Source: Pempheris klunzingeri (lineage: Eukaryota > Chordata > Actinopteri > Acropomatiformes > Pempheridae). Taken from it: 64,000 bases of DNA. The stretch is taken from assembly GCF_042242105.1 (NCBI RefSeq), contig NC_092019.1:18273328-18337327 (forward strand), written 5' to 3'. Below, one piece after another: positions 37,349 through 46,683 of the stretch (its first letter is position 1; each line of letters begins with the position of its first letter). The position numbers were made by a program, and so were the translations under genes. The notes below the pieces were generated by a model. The model saw only the letters and a program-made list of their open reading frames with translations. It was not told the DNA's origin and ran no database searches.

Positions 37349-40300
37349 CCTCCCAGCCTTGCTGTTAAACAACCCAGCCTATCACCTGCTCCTGTCAGAT
37401 CACAGAAAAGGCCAGAGACCCCTAGTCGTCCCCAGCAACACTCAGGCTCAGGAAAAGAGGCTGAATGTGCCCCAGGGTAAGAGACCTCAGCCTGGGCCAA
37501 CACAGTCAGCCTACCTCACTTTCTGCCTACCAATCTATCCGCGGTTGGGGCATTAGAAGTGCTCTCACAGCAGAGATATGATTAGTCTGTTTTGCATGTG
37601 CCTGACCTTCATCATCGCTCCTGTTACTCACATAATTAGTCACGCTCTCACTCACCATTCAAAATAACTCATGCTCTGTTTGAAGGGATAGGCTGGTATT
37701 TGGGGAATTGTGCACATTTTCAAACTTAACGAGAGACTGACAAACTGCCTTTTGGTCGATCACTTTGGTCTTTCCTGAAATACCTGGACACCTGCTTGAT
37801 GGGTTGACGTGAAATTTGTGTAGAAATTCGTGTTGCCCAAAGGATGACTCCCTGAGTTTTCCTCTAGCAGCACCATCGGGTGGAAGTTTTCACTTATCCA
37901 TAGAGATATCTCAATATCTAAACACAAGCAATGATATACAAACAGTTGTGGTTCCCAGAGGATGTATCCTGACTGATCCCTTGATGTTTCCTCTAGCACC
38001 ACCATGAGGCTGATCTCAGTGGTTTTCAGTGAAATGGGGGGACTGGCCTAGCCTCACAGAGCTGCTAGCATGGCTGTAGACCTGTAGTGATAATGTCTTT
38101 AATATGTTCAACAGTGAACTGAGCTTGTGGCGCTGTGGAATCACAAAGCCAATTCATTTTTAAAGAAAACATGCAAATGCAGTACATGTTATGGGTCCAG
38201 GGCCAAGAATACAGAGAACTTTTCGAACTACTTGTCCTATCTTAATTGAAGTTTCAAAGACAGATAAAATCCTATGCTTCTATAACAGAATTAATTCCTA
38301 AACTCATGGCTGAGTTCTGTCTAATCTCATAGCTCATATCCTAACTACAACTGTAAACTAGAGTCTTCAATCAGCAGTCATTCCTTCATGACCATATCCG
38401 TGATGAGAATGTAATATCAATGGCTGCCTCACTATAGCTCGCTATAATGGGCACGAAAAGACAGGCATTTAATTTTAGCTTTGATGAGTAGGAAGTATTA
38501 TGGAGGAGAGGAAACCCCACATTACTGGAAAGTTTTCCTCCCATGTATTAGACAGAGATAAAGATTTGAAATGACAAGAGGTGACGGATGTCGTTAGGTC
38601 AGCATGCAGAGTTTTGAGGACTTCAGACACAGTAATATAAAGTGGTCCACCATCAGCAGAGAAGCCAAAGAGATGTTTATGCTGTTCTCTGTCTCCTCTG
38701 TCATCACCGTACAGACCTAACAACAGTGGTGCCGTCATTTTGGCAGTTATTTTGAATTTAGGAAGGGATCTATGCCAAATCCATATCCACAACTAAGGAT
38801 TCCTAACTAAGGAAATTCCTCAGTTTTGAAGGTTCTGTAGTAGATAATTCCTGTCCTAAGACAAGAGGATTTTTGCCTGAATGTAGTGAGGAAACATGTT
38901 TCTCTGATGTCATGTCATTCTAAACTGATAAAAGGTAGGATTTCAGACTTATAGACGTCTCTATAAAGAGTCTACAGACACTTATAGACCTGATGTCAAC
39001 ATTTGTTCTCCATATTGTTTTAGATGCATTATAAATCTTAACGTTAACATGAAAATGCAATGTTGCTAAATATGCACTGTGGCAGTGTGTGTGCACTGAA
39101 GCATATTATAATTATTATCATTGCAGTATAATTTTTTCAACAAAGGCCTTTAACAAAGGACTCCCCACAAGTTTTTGAGCTGTGTGCACTATTGGAAGCC
39201 AGTCATGTTGAATGTTCAGTTGTTGAATTAAACCTTTAGGAGGAGTTTTATCAGCAACTACAGCAGTAGATTTTAATTTAGTACATAGTCTAAACCAGTA
39301 CCAGAAAGACTGGATAGAAAGATTGATTCTAAAAAAAAGAAGTCCACTCATCCATCACAAGAGGTTCAGTTGTGTATTTTCCTCATTTTGATACCTGCTA
39401 AGGGATCCAGTAGATGTCCACTTATAGGCACTGCAAGGCAGATCCTGAACGTTTGTGCTGTGGCCAAGGTCTTTTAGTTTTCACCAAACTTAAATTCAAA
39501 ACTGAGCAGATGATGATACATGACCTTGCTCTTATTCAGAAATAGAATATCTGTAAACATTTGTAAACTTTGTTTTGTTGTCATCCTGTTTTATTGAATT
39601 AGGTTCATTTTTTTCTATTTTAAGCCAGGGTCTTGACAAAAAGGGTTTTTTTGTTATTGTCAAATGAAATTCCCCAAAATCCAGACTATCCCCTTAAAAC
39701 AAGTTGTCTGAGTATTTGTCACAGACGGCAAAACAAATCTGTTTTCAATCACCAGTTCCTCTCTCAAACGATTCTCATCATTTCATTCACCCTGTCTGTC
39801 TCTTCCTGCTCCCCTCAGCCTGTGGTTTGGACATGGACATGGAGAAGGGTTTCCCCCCAACTCAGGAGGAGCCTCCTCCCTACCCTGGCTCCCCTCCTTA
39901 CCCGTCCCTGTCTCCTCCCGTGTCTCCCCCACTGCCTCCCAGCGTTCCTCACTACGCTGAGGCAGACATCGTGAGCCTACAGGGTGTCAGCGGAAACAAC
40001 ACCTATGCCGTGCCCGCCTTGGCCTCCTCAAGCCCTGGGGCCGACGCCGCCCCGCTGCCAGAGCTGCCCCGCCAGTGTCTCATCTTCAAGGAGAAGCTGG
40101 GAGAGGGACAGTTTGGAGAGGTGAGGAATGCCCTGAAAAAATGGGTGTGTGTAGGTGGAGGGGTGAATTCACTTAAACAATGTCTTTCTGTGTTTGTATT
40201 TCTTTGAAAGGTGCACCTGTGTGAAATCGAGAGTCCTCAGGACCTCCCCATCTTGGAGTTCCCCTTCAACGTGAGAAAAGGTCGCCCTCTCCTGGTAGCA

Positions 40301-42852
40301 GTGAAGATACTGCGTCCTGACGCCTCCAAGAATGCCAGGTCTGCACCGTCACACGCAGCTGAGCCTGGCCTCAGTGGGGCTCACATTCTTTCTTGCTGCT
40401 TTTACATCTTATGTCCTCTTCTACACTTTCAAATGTGTTTGTTGAATTGCAGCCTTCTATTAGTTTATTGAATATATTTAGAAGTGTATGCCAGATATAG
40501 AAGGCAGAGCAGTCAAGTAGTATCAGGGAATTATTGAAAATAGATTTTATAGGAAAGTACCATTCAGTACAATTTTTATAACATTTTTCTGCTTAAATGT
40601 TACATTTCAGGTGATATTTGATCTGTAAAGGGTGGGAGTGGGACTCCAGAGCACGTAGCCTTCACATGCAACATCAGATTTTCAATTCCTTATAACTAAT
40701 GCATTGGTTATCAACTACCTGACTTTACTTCATATGCTAAGAAAACGCAGGGTAGAGATTTTTTTCACCCGTCAAATGCAATATTTTCTCACCTTGTAGC
40801 CCTGATTTGGTTCCTTAGCTCCTGAGAAAAAAAATATCTTTGCCTCTGTGGTTTTCTAGATGTTGACTTTATTTTTCCGCTGCTGTTTGTTTACTTTGGC
40901 TTTCTGCCTTTTTGGTGCTGGGCAGGTAAAATCAGCTTGTGTGAGCTTGTGTGCTTGGAGTGGCTGTCCACAGGTTAATGTGGGAGGTTAGTGAGAGATT
41001 GAGCAACACAAACATATTGACCAGCAAAACAAATCGGTGAGGTGAGAAGCCACAGAAAAGAAGACTGGGGTGTTTTTAGGAGAATCGGCAACCTCACTTG
41101 ATTCACTGATAACAAAACGGTTCCTTGGTGAAGCTTTAATGTTTAAAAAGTGTATATTCTGTTAGATTGAAGAAAGAAATCAGCGTATTTCACTCTTTAT
41201 TTACCCTTTTTTTTTTCTTTACTGAATCTACCAGTTGTCTTCTCTCTGATGCATGTCTTCCCTTTCGCCCTGGTAGGAACGACTTCCTCAAGGAGGTCAA
41301 GATCCTGTCTCGCCTGAAGGACCCAAACATCATTCGTCTGCTGGGAGTGTGTGTGAGCAGCGATCCTCTTTGTATGGTCACTGAGTACATGGAATGTGGA
41401 GACTTGAACCAGTATCTGTCCCACCGAGTGCTTCTGGACAAGACGGGGCCTTCACACAATACCCCGACCATCAGGTAAACCAGAAATGTGCCCTCACGCT
41501 CGTACATGTACAGAGACGTAAATGAACACACAGTCATAGTTTTGTGTTCTTTAATATTCCCTCCCAAGTTACCCGGCCCTCATCTCCATGGCCAGCCAGA
41601 TTGCGTCAGGAATGAAATTCCTCTCCTCCCTCAACTTTGTGCACCGCGACCTGGCCACACGTAACTGCCTGGTGGGGGGCGAGAGGGGTGAGAGCGGAGA
41701 GGATCAGGGTGGTGAGCGTCACATCAAGATCGCTGACTTTGGCATGAGCAGGAACTTGTATGCTGGAGACTACTACAGGATCCAGGGCAGAGCTGTGCTG
41801 CCAATACGCTGGATGGCCTGGGAGTGTATCCTCATGGTGAGACGGCAGGAATGTGTGTGTCATGGTCACATTACAGTATATGTTGTAGATTTATTATTAT
41901 TCTTTTTAATGTGAATATTTTTAAAGATGCCTTTTCTATTCTCTAAAGCACCAGCAGCTCACCTGAGGTTTCTCTCTCTCTAAACTTTTGCTGACTTGTA
42001 CCTGTGACAACAGGAACTTGTTTACTGTAAACCCTGGTAGTCAGTGACTTCGTGTAACAGGAAATACAACTTTTGGGCTCACATAGATGTAAAGTCCAGG
42101 ATGAAATGTGCTTAACCCTCTTTTTTCCTTTTTGATATCTTAATCAATCAAACTTGATTTGTATTGTACAGGTTAGTGCAATTCAAAGATTTACAGATTA
42201 CTGACAAGCTAATAATAAGTGCAAATATAAACAGTTAAAGATATAAACAACTGGGGATTAATGCACATGGGAATAAACCTGGAAAACCTGAGAAATATGA
42301 AAAAATCAATAATGTACTCATACGCAGAAGAAATGTATGACATGTGTCCTCCCTTAGACAATAATGGAGATGACGATGTAGGAGATGACAGTGTTATTTC
42401 TGTGTGGTTGTGCGCTCTCAGGGAAAGTTCACGACGGCCAGCGATGTGTGGGCATTCGGAGTCACTCTGTGGGAGATGCTGAGCGTTTGTAAGGAGCAGC
42501 CGTACTCCAACCTCACAGATGAACAAGTCATCGACAATGCTGGAGAGTTCTTCAGAGACCAGGGCAGACAGGTACAACAGAAAGAAACACACACACACAC
42601 ACACACACACAGGTGTAAGGGTATAAATATATTATTTATATTTATGCACTGAAGCTCTCATTGATGCCACCCTACCTCCATCATACCCACCTTTAATCCT
42701 CCTCCTTGCAGGTGTATCTGAGCAGGCCGGCTGTGTGTCCTCAGGGTCTCTATGAGCTCATGTTGAGCTGCTGGAACAGAGACTGCAAGCTCCGCCCATC
42801 CTTCGCCTACATCCACTCCTTTCTCACCGAGGACGCCATGAACATGGTGTAA
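18588..42852 (+). CDS. DDR1: Discoidin domain receptor 1, collagen-activated receptor tyrosine kinase
   Basis: Nineteen coding exons join in phase: 18588-18687, 21060-21162, 23386-23461, 23983-24135, 24922-25069, 26134-26236, 28488-28674, 31405-31654, 33139-33291, 33961-34017, 35097-35263, 36107-36314, 37357-37476 (cassette), 39819-40120, 40211-40338, 41277-41474, 41569-41836, 42422-42571 and 42712-42852. The total is 1003 aa; human DDR1b has 913. Domains: signal peptide (1-25, [14 protein letters not shown]...), discoidin domain (about 35-193), discoidin-like domain (about 200-373, with the LNDST glycosylation site), Ser/Thr/Pro-rich extracellular stalk (374-460), membrane helix (466-488), long Tyr/Pro-rich juxtamembrane region (490-700) and kinase (700-1003). 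Kinase motifs seen: GEGQFG 703-708, VAVK Lys741, Glu758, HRDLATRN 843-850, DFG 874-876 and the NLYAGDYY activation loop (Tyr882, 886, 887). By family knowledge it binds fibrillar collagen at the cell surface and signals slowly through Shc and other adaptors. DDR2 is excluded by the long juxtamembrane region and the NPAY exon. Confidence 0.97.
19401..19610. repeat. Family A repeat, third copy (DDR1 intron 2)
   Basis: Contains caacagctactggatggatt, gtgtaatttggtgcagacac and ccccttcaggatgaattgta, matching the copies at 1830 and 37760. Diverged, no open frame. Confidence 0.6.
19715..19777. repeat. Perfect inverted repeat / hairpin, 28-bp arms
   Basis: Positions 19715-19742 and 19750-19777 are exact reverse complements (28 of 28 bp) separated by the 7-nt loop aatcaac. 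It lies in DDR1 intron 2. An RNA copy from either strand would fold into a perfect hairpin of about 63 nt. Confidence 0.95.
21883..21926. repeat. (GT)n microsatellite in DDR1 intron 3
   Basis: About 18 GT units followed by cgtgtg. Confidence 0.95.
25384..25640 (+). repeat. Duplicated intronic segment, copy 1 (DDR1 intron 6)
   Basis: This block and 28765-29015 share order and phrases: ctgtaaatca, cgaggctaaaagc/cggaggctaaaagc, cacaagtcagagatta/cacaagccagagatta, gcattcagtctctcgtctca/gcacattcggcctctcatctca. They are in the same orientation, clearly homologous but diverged. I do not recognise it as a named repeat. Confidence 0.7.
25801..25846 (+). promoter_or_regulatory. Consensus CRE and TATA-like box in DDR1 intron 6
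   Basis: A full palindromic CRE (TGACGTCA, 25801-25808) lies about 32 bp upstream of TATATAG (25840-25846), a spacing reminiscent of a core promoter. There is no transcript evidence; chance occurrence is possible. Confidence 0.3.
26920..28439 (-). mobile_element. Tc1/mariner-type DNA transposon, damaged (about 1.5 kb)
   Basis: Terminal inverted repeats begin CAGTGGGTACGGAAAG at both ends and extend, with few mismatches, for roughly 200 bp on each side (26920-27135 against 28225-28439). The element is flanked by TA target-site duplications (26918-26919, 28440-28441) and sits in DDR1 intron 7, between the donor at 26237 and the acceptor at 28487. It encodes a broken transposase on the minus strand. 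High similarity between the two ends suggests a fairly recent insertion. Confidence 0.95.
27125..28047 (-). pseudogene. Tc1-like transposase, internally deleted and frameshifted
   Basis: The N-terminal part runs from 28047: helix-turn-helix region [20 protein letters not shown], the GRP-type linker RAGRPSKLS, then the first catalytic Asp in WSDETK. It breaks near 27480 after MVKHGG. A second frame resumes at [10 protein letters not shown] and carries the other two catalytic residues, QQDNDPKHT and PNPIE-type DLNPIEHLW, spaced 34 residues apart (DD34E). Compared with family members, roughly 110 nt in the middle are missing (estimate from memory), and a second frameshift near 27180 affects the last 20 or so codons. 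Non-functional, though it still retains all three acidic residues. Confidence 0.93.
28765..29015 (+). repeat. Duplicated intronic segment, copy 2 (DDR1 intron 8)
   Basis: Homologous, same-strand partner of 25384-25640. It begins about 90 nt after the exon 8 donor, whereas copy 1 begins about 315 nt after the exon 6 donor. Purely intronic. Confidence 0.7.
29080..29270 (+). repeat. Decayed tRNA-derived SINE
   Basis: ccttgtggttaagacaca resembles a tRNA A-box region (tagtggttaagacgc in fish SINEs). It is followed by a degenerate B-box-like stretch (tttgattctggctttagctg) and the typical body gctgcatgtcacactctgctctccc. Old and truncated. Recognised from family knowledge. Confidence 0.6.
33139..34017 (+). 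CDS. DDR1: DDR1 stalk exons 10 and 11 (extracellular juxtamembrane)
   Basis: Exons 33139-33291 (153 nt) and 33961-34017 (57 nt) are both phase 1-1, so either or both can be skipped without a frameshift. They encode an acidic start (EPYEDD) and then Ser/Thr/Pro/Asn-rich sequence ([16 protein letters not shown]) with several NxS/T sites, finishing [11 protein letters not shown]. Low-complexity stalks of this kind are usually O-glycosylated and shed by proteases; in human DDR1 this is the shedding region. Confidence 0.85.
35097..35263 (+). CDS. DDR1: DDR1 transmembrane exon
   Basis: Encodes [18 protein letters not shown], then a single hydrophobic helix at residues 466-488 ([20 protein letters not shown]) followed by a basic stop-transfer segment (WRQYWKK). 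The small-xxx-small GCLVG spacing is suited to helix packing in the constitutive DDR dimer. Confidence 0.93.
35308..35649. mobile_element. Non-autonomous DNA element (MITE) with short inverted termini
   Basis: The left end ttaaaggggcagttca and right end tgaactgtccctttttaa are inverted copies with two or three mismatches. The 342-bp body has no open frame. The 'ggggcagttcaccc' start is one I know as a common teleost repeat. It lies in DDR1 intron 12. Confidence 0.7.
37309..37345. repeat. (GT)n microsatellite abutting a splice acceptor
   Basis: About 18 GT units end 11 nt before the acceptor (gcgccctcccag) of the DDR1 cassette exon and occupy the position of its polypyrimidine tract. Confidence 0.95.
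37357..37476 (+). CDS. DDR1: DDR1 cassette exon encoding the NPAY (Shc-binding) motif
   Basis: A 120-nt, phase 1-1 exon (40 residues) with donor CCCCAGG|GTAAGA. It encodes [13 protein letters not shown] and continues to [12 protein letters not shown]. By position and motif it corresponds to the 37-residue insert that separates human DDR1b from DDR1a, whose LLSNPAY binds the Shc PTB domain when phosphorylated. NPAY is at residues 574-577. In-frame skipping would give a 963-aa DDR1a-like receptor. Alternative use is inferred from phase and homology. Confidence 0.88.
37681..39697. mobile_element. Possible 2-kb TIR element in DDR1 intron 14
   Basis: 37681-37709 (gaagggataggctgg...tttggggaatt) and 39668-39697 (aattccccaaaatccagact...cctta) are inverted copies over about 29 bp with a few mismatches. 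The interior has no transposase and includes a family A repeat (37760-38085). It could instead be two separate short copies of the same repeat in opposite orientation. Confidence 0.4.
37760..38085. repeat. Family A repeat, fourth copy
   Basis: Has cctctagcagcaccatcggg, cctctagcaccaccatgagg, ggttcccagaggatgtatcc and the tail cctcacagagctgctagcat plus ggctgtagac. It is the most complete copy in the window. Confidence 0.65.
39819..40120 (+). CDS. DDR1: DDR1 proline-rich juxtamembrane exon and start of kinase
   Basis: Encodes a Pro-rich stretch ([20 protein letters not shown]) with a PPPY (PPxY) motif at residues 627-630. It continues with the highly conserved [19 protein letters not shown] and TYAVPAL segment, which carries docking tyrosines, and then the first kinase strand through the glycine loop [10 protein letters not shown] strong donor follows at 40121. 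Confidence 0.92.
41569..41836 (+). CDS. DDR1: DDR1 catalytic-loop exon with an 11-residue insertion
   Basis: Encodes the catalytic loop [14 protein letters not shown], then [15 protein letters not shown], then [18 protein letters not shown] and the P+1 region [16 protein letters not shown]. Human DDR1 and DDR2 have only about five residues (GENFT, GKNYT) between LV and IKIADFG; here there are sixteen. The frame is open and flanked by correct splice sites, so this is a real coding insertion and not a missed intron. Confidence 0.9.
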
Positions 42853-44855
42853 AGAGAGAATTGGAGAAACCCAATGAGGAGAAAGGCAACGTTAAAGAGG
42901 GGAAACGTCACGTACGTGTAAGCGTCCTTGCCGTGGTGGGAAGGTGTGGTGGAGGCGCTGCACAGCAGAGGTGGATGAGAAGGGGTTGCTCGCTTTCATA
43001 TTTGTACTTTCTGGGTGGATGGGGCTGAGAAACCGCTGGCTCGGTTTATTTCCACATCTGACCCCAACCCCAAAGGCAAAACTAACCCCCCAGCTTTGGA
43101 TATGTAACAGTCCGAGCTACATTTCACAATGATCGGTGGTGGGTGCAGTCTGCATAGGAACTTTCTGTCTTTTCAGATACTTAACAGGCGCGAAGGGTTT
43201 GTGTGACTGGTGATTAAGTGCTGTAGGGTTAATGAACAGGAAGCCACTGAGGCTAAATGACATAAAATACAAACGATCTCAGCAAGCGGGGAAATCAACA
43301 ATCATGACTTTAGTTTCTTCAACATCTTAAAAGCTACACGCAGGGTTAAAGGTGAAGGTGCACATGCGCTGTACATGACACACAATCTTCTCTCACACAT
43401 TTTGTTCAGACATGAAAATGCACACACAGGGATTGTCTTAGTATTTATAGTATATATAGCCTACTGTACACATTTTAATCAACTCACTAAGAGTACTGCA
43501 AACTGAAGCCCACAAAACATGATAATCCATTCAAAGTCTGAGAAGATTTTAACGTTCTGGCTAACTTGGCCGACGAGGAGATCTCATCATGTTTGTCGAC
43601 TCTCTTTCTCAACCCCAAAACCTCCCACAAGTGGCCCACATCCACAGCTGTAACTTAAAAGTTGTCGTGGACTAATGTGAAATGATGTGGACCAGACAAC
43701 AACGGCAGCAGCCCCCCCTTTCTGCAATGTGATTACGTCAAGTTTGCCCTCACACCACAGACTGCCACTGTAGTCCAAGCAGATTTTGAACCCCATCATT
43801 GAGCCACAGAGAAAAGAACTGAATCCTTGGTGCCAAATGGACTCAAACCTGAGGAATCTGGCACAGAAGATGCGGAGATGTGATCCACAAACTGGAACTA
43901 GACAATACTGCCTCCAGGGGCAGTGGATGGGACATCTTCAGATGCACCAGCTCAGGTGTTTTGGCAATTTTTGCAATTTTTTTTTTTTGTATCTGGCCGT
44001 GATCCAGACACAAAGGATAGATGTAAAATTCCACAACCAGCTGCACTTTAAATCCTATATGCGTAGGCCTGGCCATGATGAGGGGCCTGATATGATTCCT
44101 GTCGATGTGGATTCTAATGCATTTTACTTTCAGATTAATTTCAGATACTCGCTAAGGGGGATCAAAATTCAGAACAGTCTGTCTGCCCTTTTAAATCCCC
44201 CACAAGGCTTTGCCAAACCATTAGATGTAAAATATTATTTAAAAAAAAAAATGGAATGGCACCATCGGTTCATCTCATTTTAAATGTATGACAACGTGCT
44301 CTGCAACTATCGGTGTGTTGAGACATGTTCACTCATCTAAAAGCATTGCTGTATTTCAAAAACAGTTATGGTAATGCTCAGATAGGGATTGCTGGGAGTC
44401 CTGATTTTAGTGTGAATGTCAACATCGACCTCTGCATTATCCCGCATTAGTACACCAAGCTGACTGTGGTAGAATCAATGCATCTACCTTACTGATTGTA
44501 TAGCACTGTAAATCAAGATTATCAAGTAATACAAGTTTACTGATTGTGAATGGTTGTGCCATTTGACTCGTTTTTGATACACTGTAGTTCAACTAAACCC
44601 ATATTTTTATATATACTGTATGTACTTCGACACTCCTCAGTGTCTGATTTCATCCTTTTGTGTCTTTGAAGTTCAGCATATTAGTATGTATATATTTTCA
44701 GAATTGTAATTTCCTTTTACTAATATATGGAAAACTCTTCGTTACATTTGGGGTCTTCTGTATCTCTGTAGAGCGCTTGCTACCTTGATGCCATTGTAAT
44801 TCATTGTTGTCTATTTTTGTAGATGTTTTAATAAAGTTAACCTTTTCAAAGAAAC
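42853..44855 (+). other. DDR1: DDR1 3' untranslated region
   Basis: About 2 kb from the TAA at 42850-42852 to an AATAAA at 44830-44835, with a T/GT-rich stretch after it. It contains a 165-codon open frame (43786-44283) with no recognisable similarity, best taken as chance. Confidence 0.8.
44830..44835 (+). terminator. DDR1: DDR1 polyadenylation signal
   Basis: AATAAA followed within about 30 nt by sequence typical of a 3' end. Cleavage probably near 44850-44860. Confidence 0.8.
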
Positions 44856-45129
44856 TGTGCTGCAAGTGGCGTCTTCAAATTGCAACACCCAAATATATTC
44901 AACATACAGTTGTATAAAACAAAAACAAGCAACAAATCATCACATTTGAGAAGGAATTGTAATCTTTTAGTATTTTTCTTAAACTGCCTTGAACGATATT
45001 GTAATTAAAATACTTGTTAGTTAATTTTCTGTCCAACTATTAATCTCTTGTCTGCTTCATGTGGTTTGAAAATTAAACTTCAGCATTTTCAGAAGCATTT
45101 GATGGGGGGAAAAAAACATCACAAACTTC

Positions 45130-46683
45130 AGAGGTTACAACATATTTTATTGTCTACGTAACATTTCACTACAGATAAATCCTGAATATTTGAAATTTGT
45201 ATACAACTTTCACACTATGTAATAACTGCTTACTGTCAACTAGACATGCAACAGCACATTTTCTAAGGATAGTAAGTAAAAGATTAGTCAGCAGAACATA
45301 CAAAACAAGTAGAGACGGATTTGGCTTTCATCTGCAGCCGTCGACGGTGACGGCCAATGGCTTATGAGCAGTTGCATATGAGGAAATACTACCTGACAGA
45401 AGTGTAATAGGCTTAATTAAAGAAGTCAGTTTGACTTCAGTGTTGAGTTTTGACCAGGCACTTGGCGATAACAAAAAGCATGAGGCTTGGCAGCTGGAAA
45501 ACTTCTGACTCTTAGTGAAGAGTCTGATAAGAGAGAGGGAAAAAAATCAGCTTCCGATCAGAGGTACTGAACTGTCAAAGTCTTCTTTAACCTCAAGAGC
45601 TAAAACCAGCCAGAATACTCAGCATCACATTATCATGGAAAATTAATAGACTAAATAAAAAGACAGCAAAAATCATACTCATCTCTAACATGTCACTTTA
45701 AATTCCAGGCAGCAAGTACATCAAAGCAGCAGGTTAGTTAGTTAGTTAGTTAGTGTGGGTTCTTTTTTTACTCTCTACATATTTAAAAAGCCAATACTGC
45801 AGGAGACACTGCTGCAAATCAAACACCAGCATTGTTTTTTCCACCATGACATACTTTCATTGCTTTAAACGGGAACCTCTTTAGCCTGTTCCCAACCACA
45901 TTCTTTCCCTTCAAACTTCCTCTTGCAGTACAACTGACATGCTTTTGGGCCCAGTAACTTATTCAAGGTAGTACAAAGAGACATATGGAGCAAACTAACA
46001 ACATCCCAGCTTTGTCTTCATAACTGATGAGTGCACAAAGAGAAAATAAACAAGAACCTAGGTTGTGTTACGTAAATAGTATAGAACTACACTGACATTA
46101 ATGATACTCCGACACACAAAACTATGAGGTGATGCTGTGATAAAGAGCGTAGCACCACTTAATGAATTGAAAGGCACGACAAATTTTTCAGATGAACTAC
46201 AGCCATGAGCAATTTTACATTAAAAAGTTAAAAAAAAAAATGTTTATTGTCCCAGTCCGTGTGTAGGGAAAATGAGGCTGAAGATGAAAAGTAGAAACAT
46301 GCACTGTGACGGTCAAGTATAAAACAACAAAGACAGGAATTCCTACGTTGACCATCACTGGATAAAGTGGGCCGAGGCGCTCGTCTCTTCCTGGTAGCTT
46401 CGTCAGTAATGGTATCCCTCGTAGCTGCTTTTGTGGTGCAGACCGCAGCTCAGACCAGGCACACGGAGAGAAACCACATAGAGATAACTGCCATCGCATT
46501 TAGATGGAAGAGGAATCAACAGAAGAAACACCCAAGTGAAACACATGCATGCACACAGACAGTCAGACAGGACTACGGTGTTGCTGAGTCATTACAGTGG
46601 TTATAGGCACAAGAGAACATGTGGAACTCCTAGTCTGAATATTGGTGACACTTCTCCTGATCACTTCTACTGCCCCTCTCTTC
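45130..46683 (-). other. FLOT1: FLOT1 3' untranslated region
   Basis: Non-coding, AT-rich. Includes a (GTTA)n microsatellite at 45732-45754. An open frame at 46215-46499 (minus) lies inside it and is not needed for flotillin. Confidence 0.7.
45146..45151 (-). terminator. FLOT1: FLOT1 polyadenylation signal
   Basis: TTTATT on the plus strand reads AATAAA on the minus strand, about 1.5 kb past the FLOT1 stop. FLOT1 and DDR1 transcripts end within roughly 300 bp of each other. Confidence 0.75.

Noticed and set aside
41190-41567. Minus-strand frame opposite a DDR1 kinase exon
   Set aside because: Shadow frame; the plus strand carries clear kinase motifs and splice sites.
41690-41720. A mini-intron (gtgagagcgg...gatcag) explaining the DDR1 kinase insertion
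   Set aside because: The GT-to-AG distance is only about 20 nt, far too short to be spliced, and its removal would shift the frame.
43786-44283. 165-codon plus-strand frame after DDR1
   Set aside because: It lies wholly in the DDR1 3'UTR, has no recognisable motif and uses AT-rich low-complexity sequence.
46215-46499. Long minus-strand frame that could form a C-terminal extension of flotillin-1 (acceptor ggtctgag near 46450)
   Set aside because: The acceptor at 46714-46716 has a better pyrimidine tract, yields nine final residues and gives exactly 427 aa as in mammals. The long frame would add about 80 unrelated residues.
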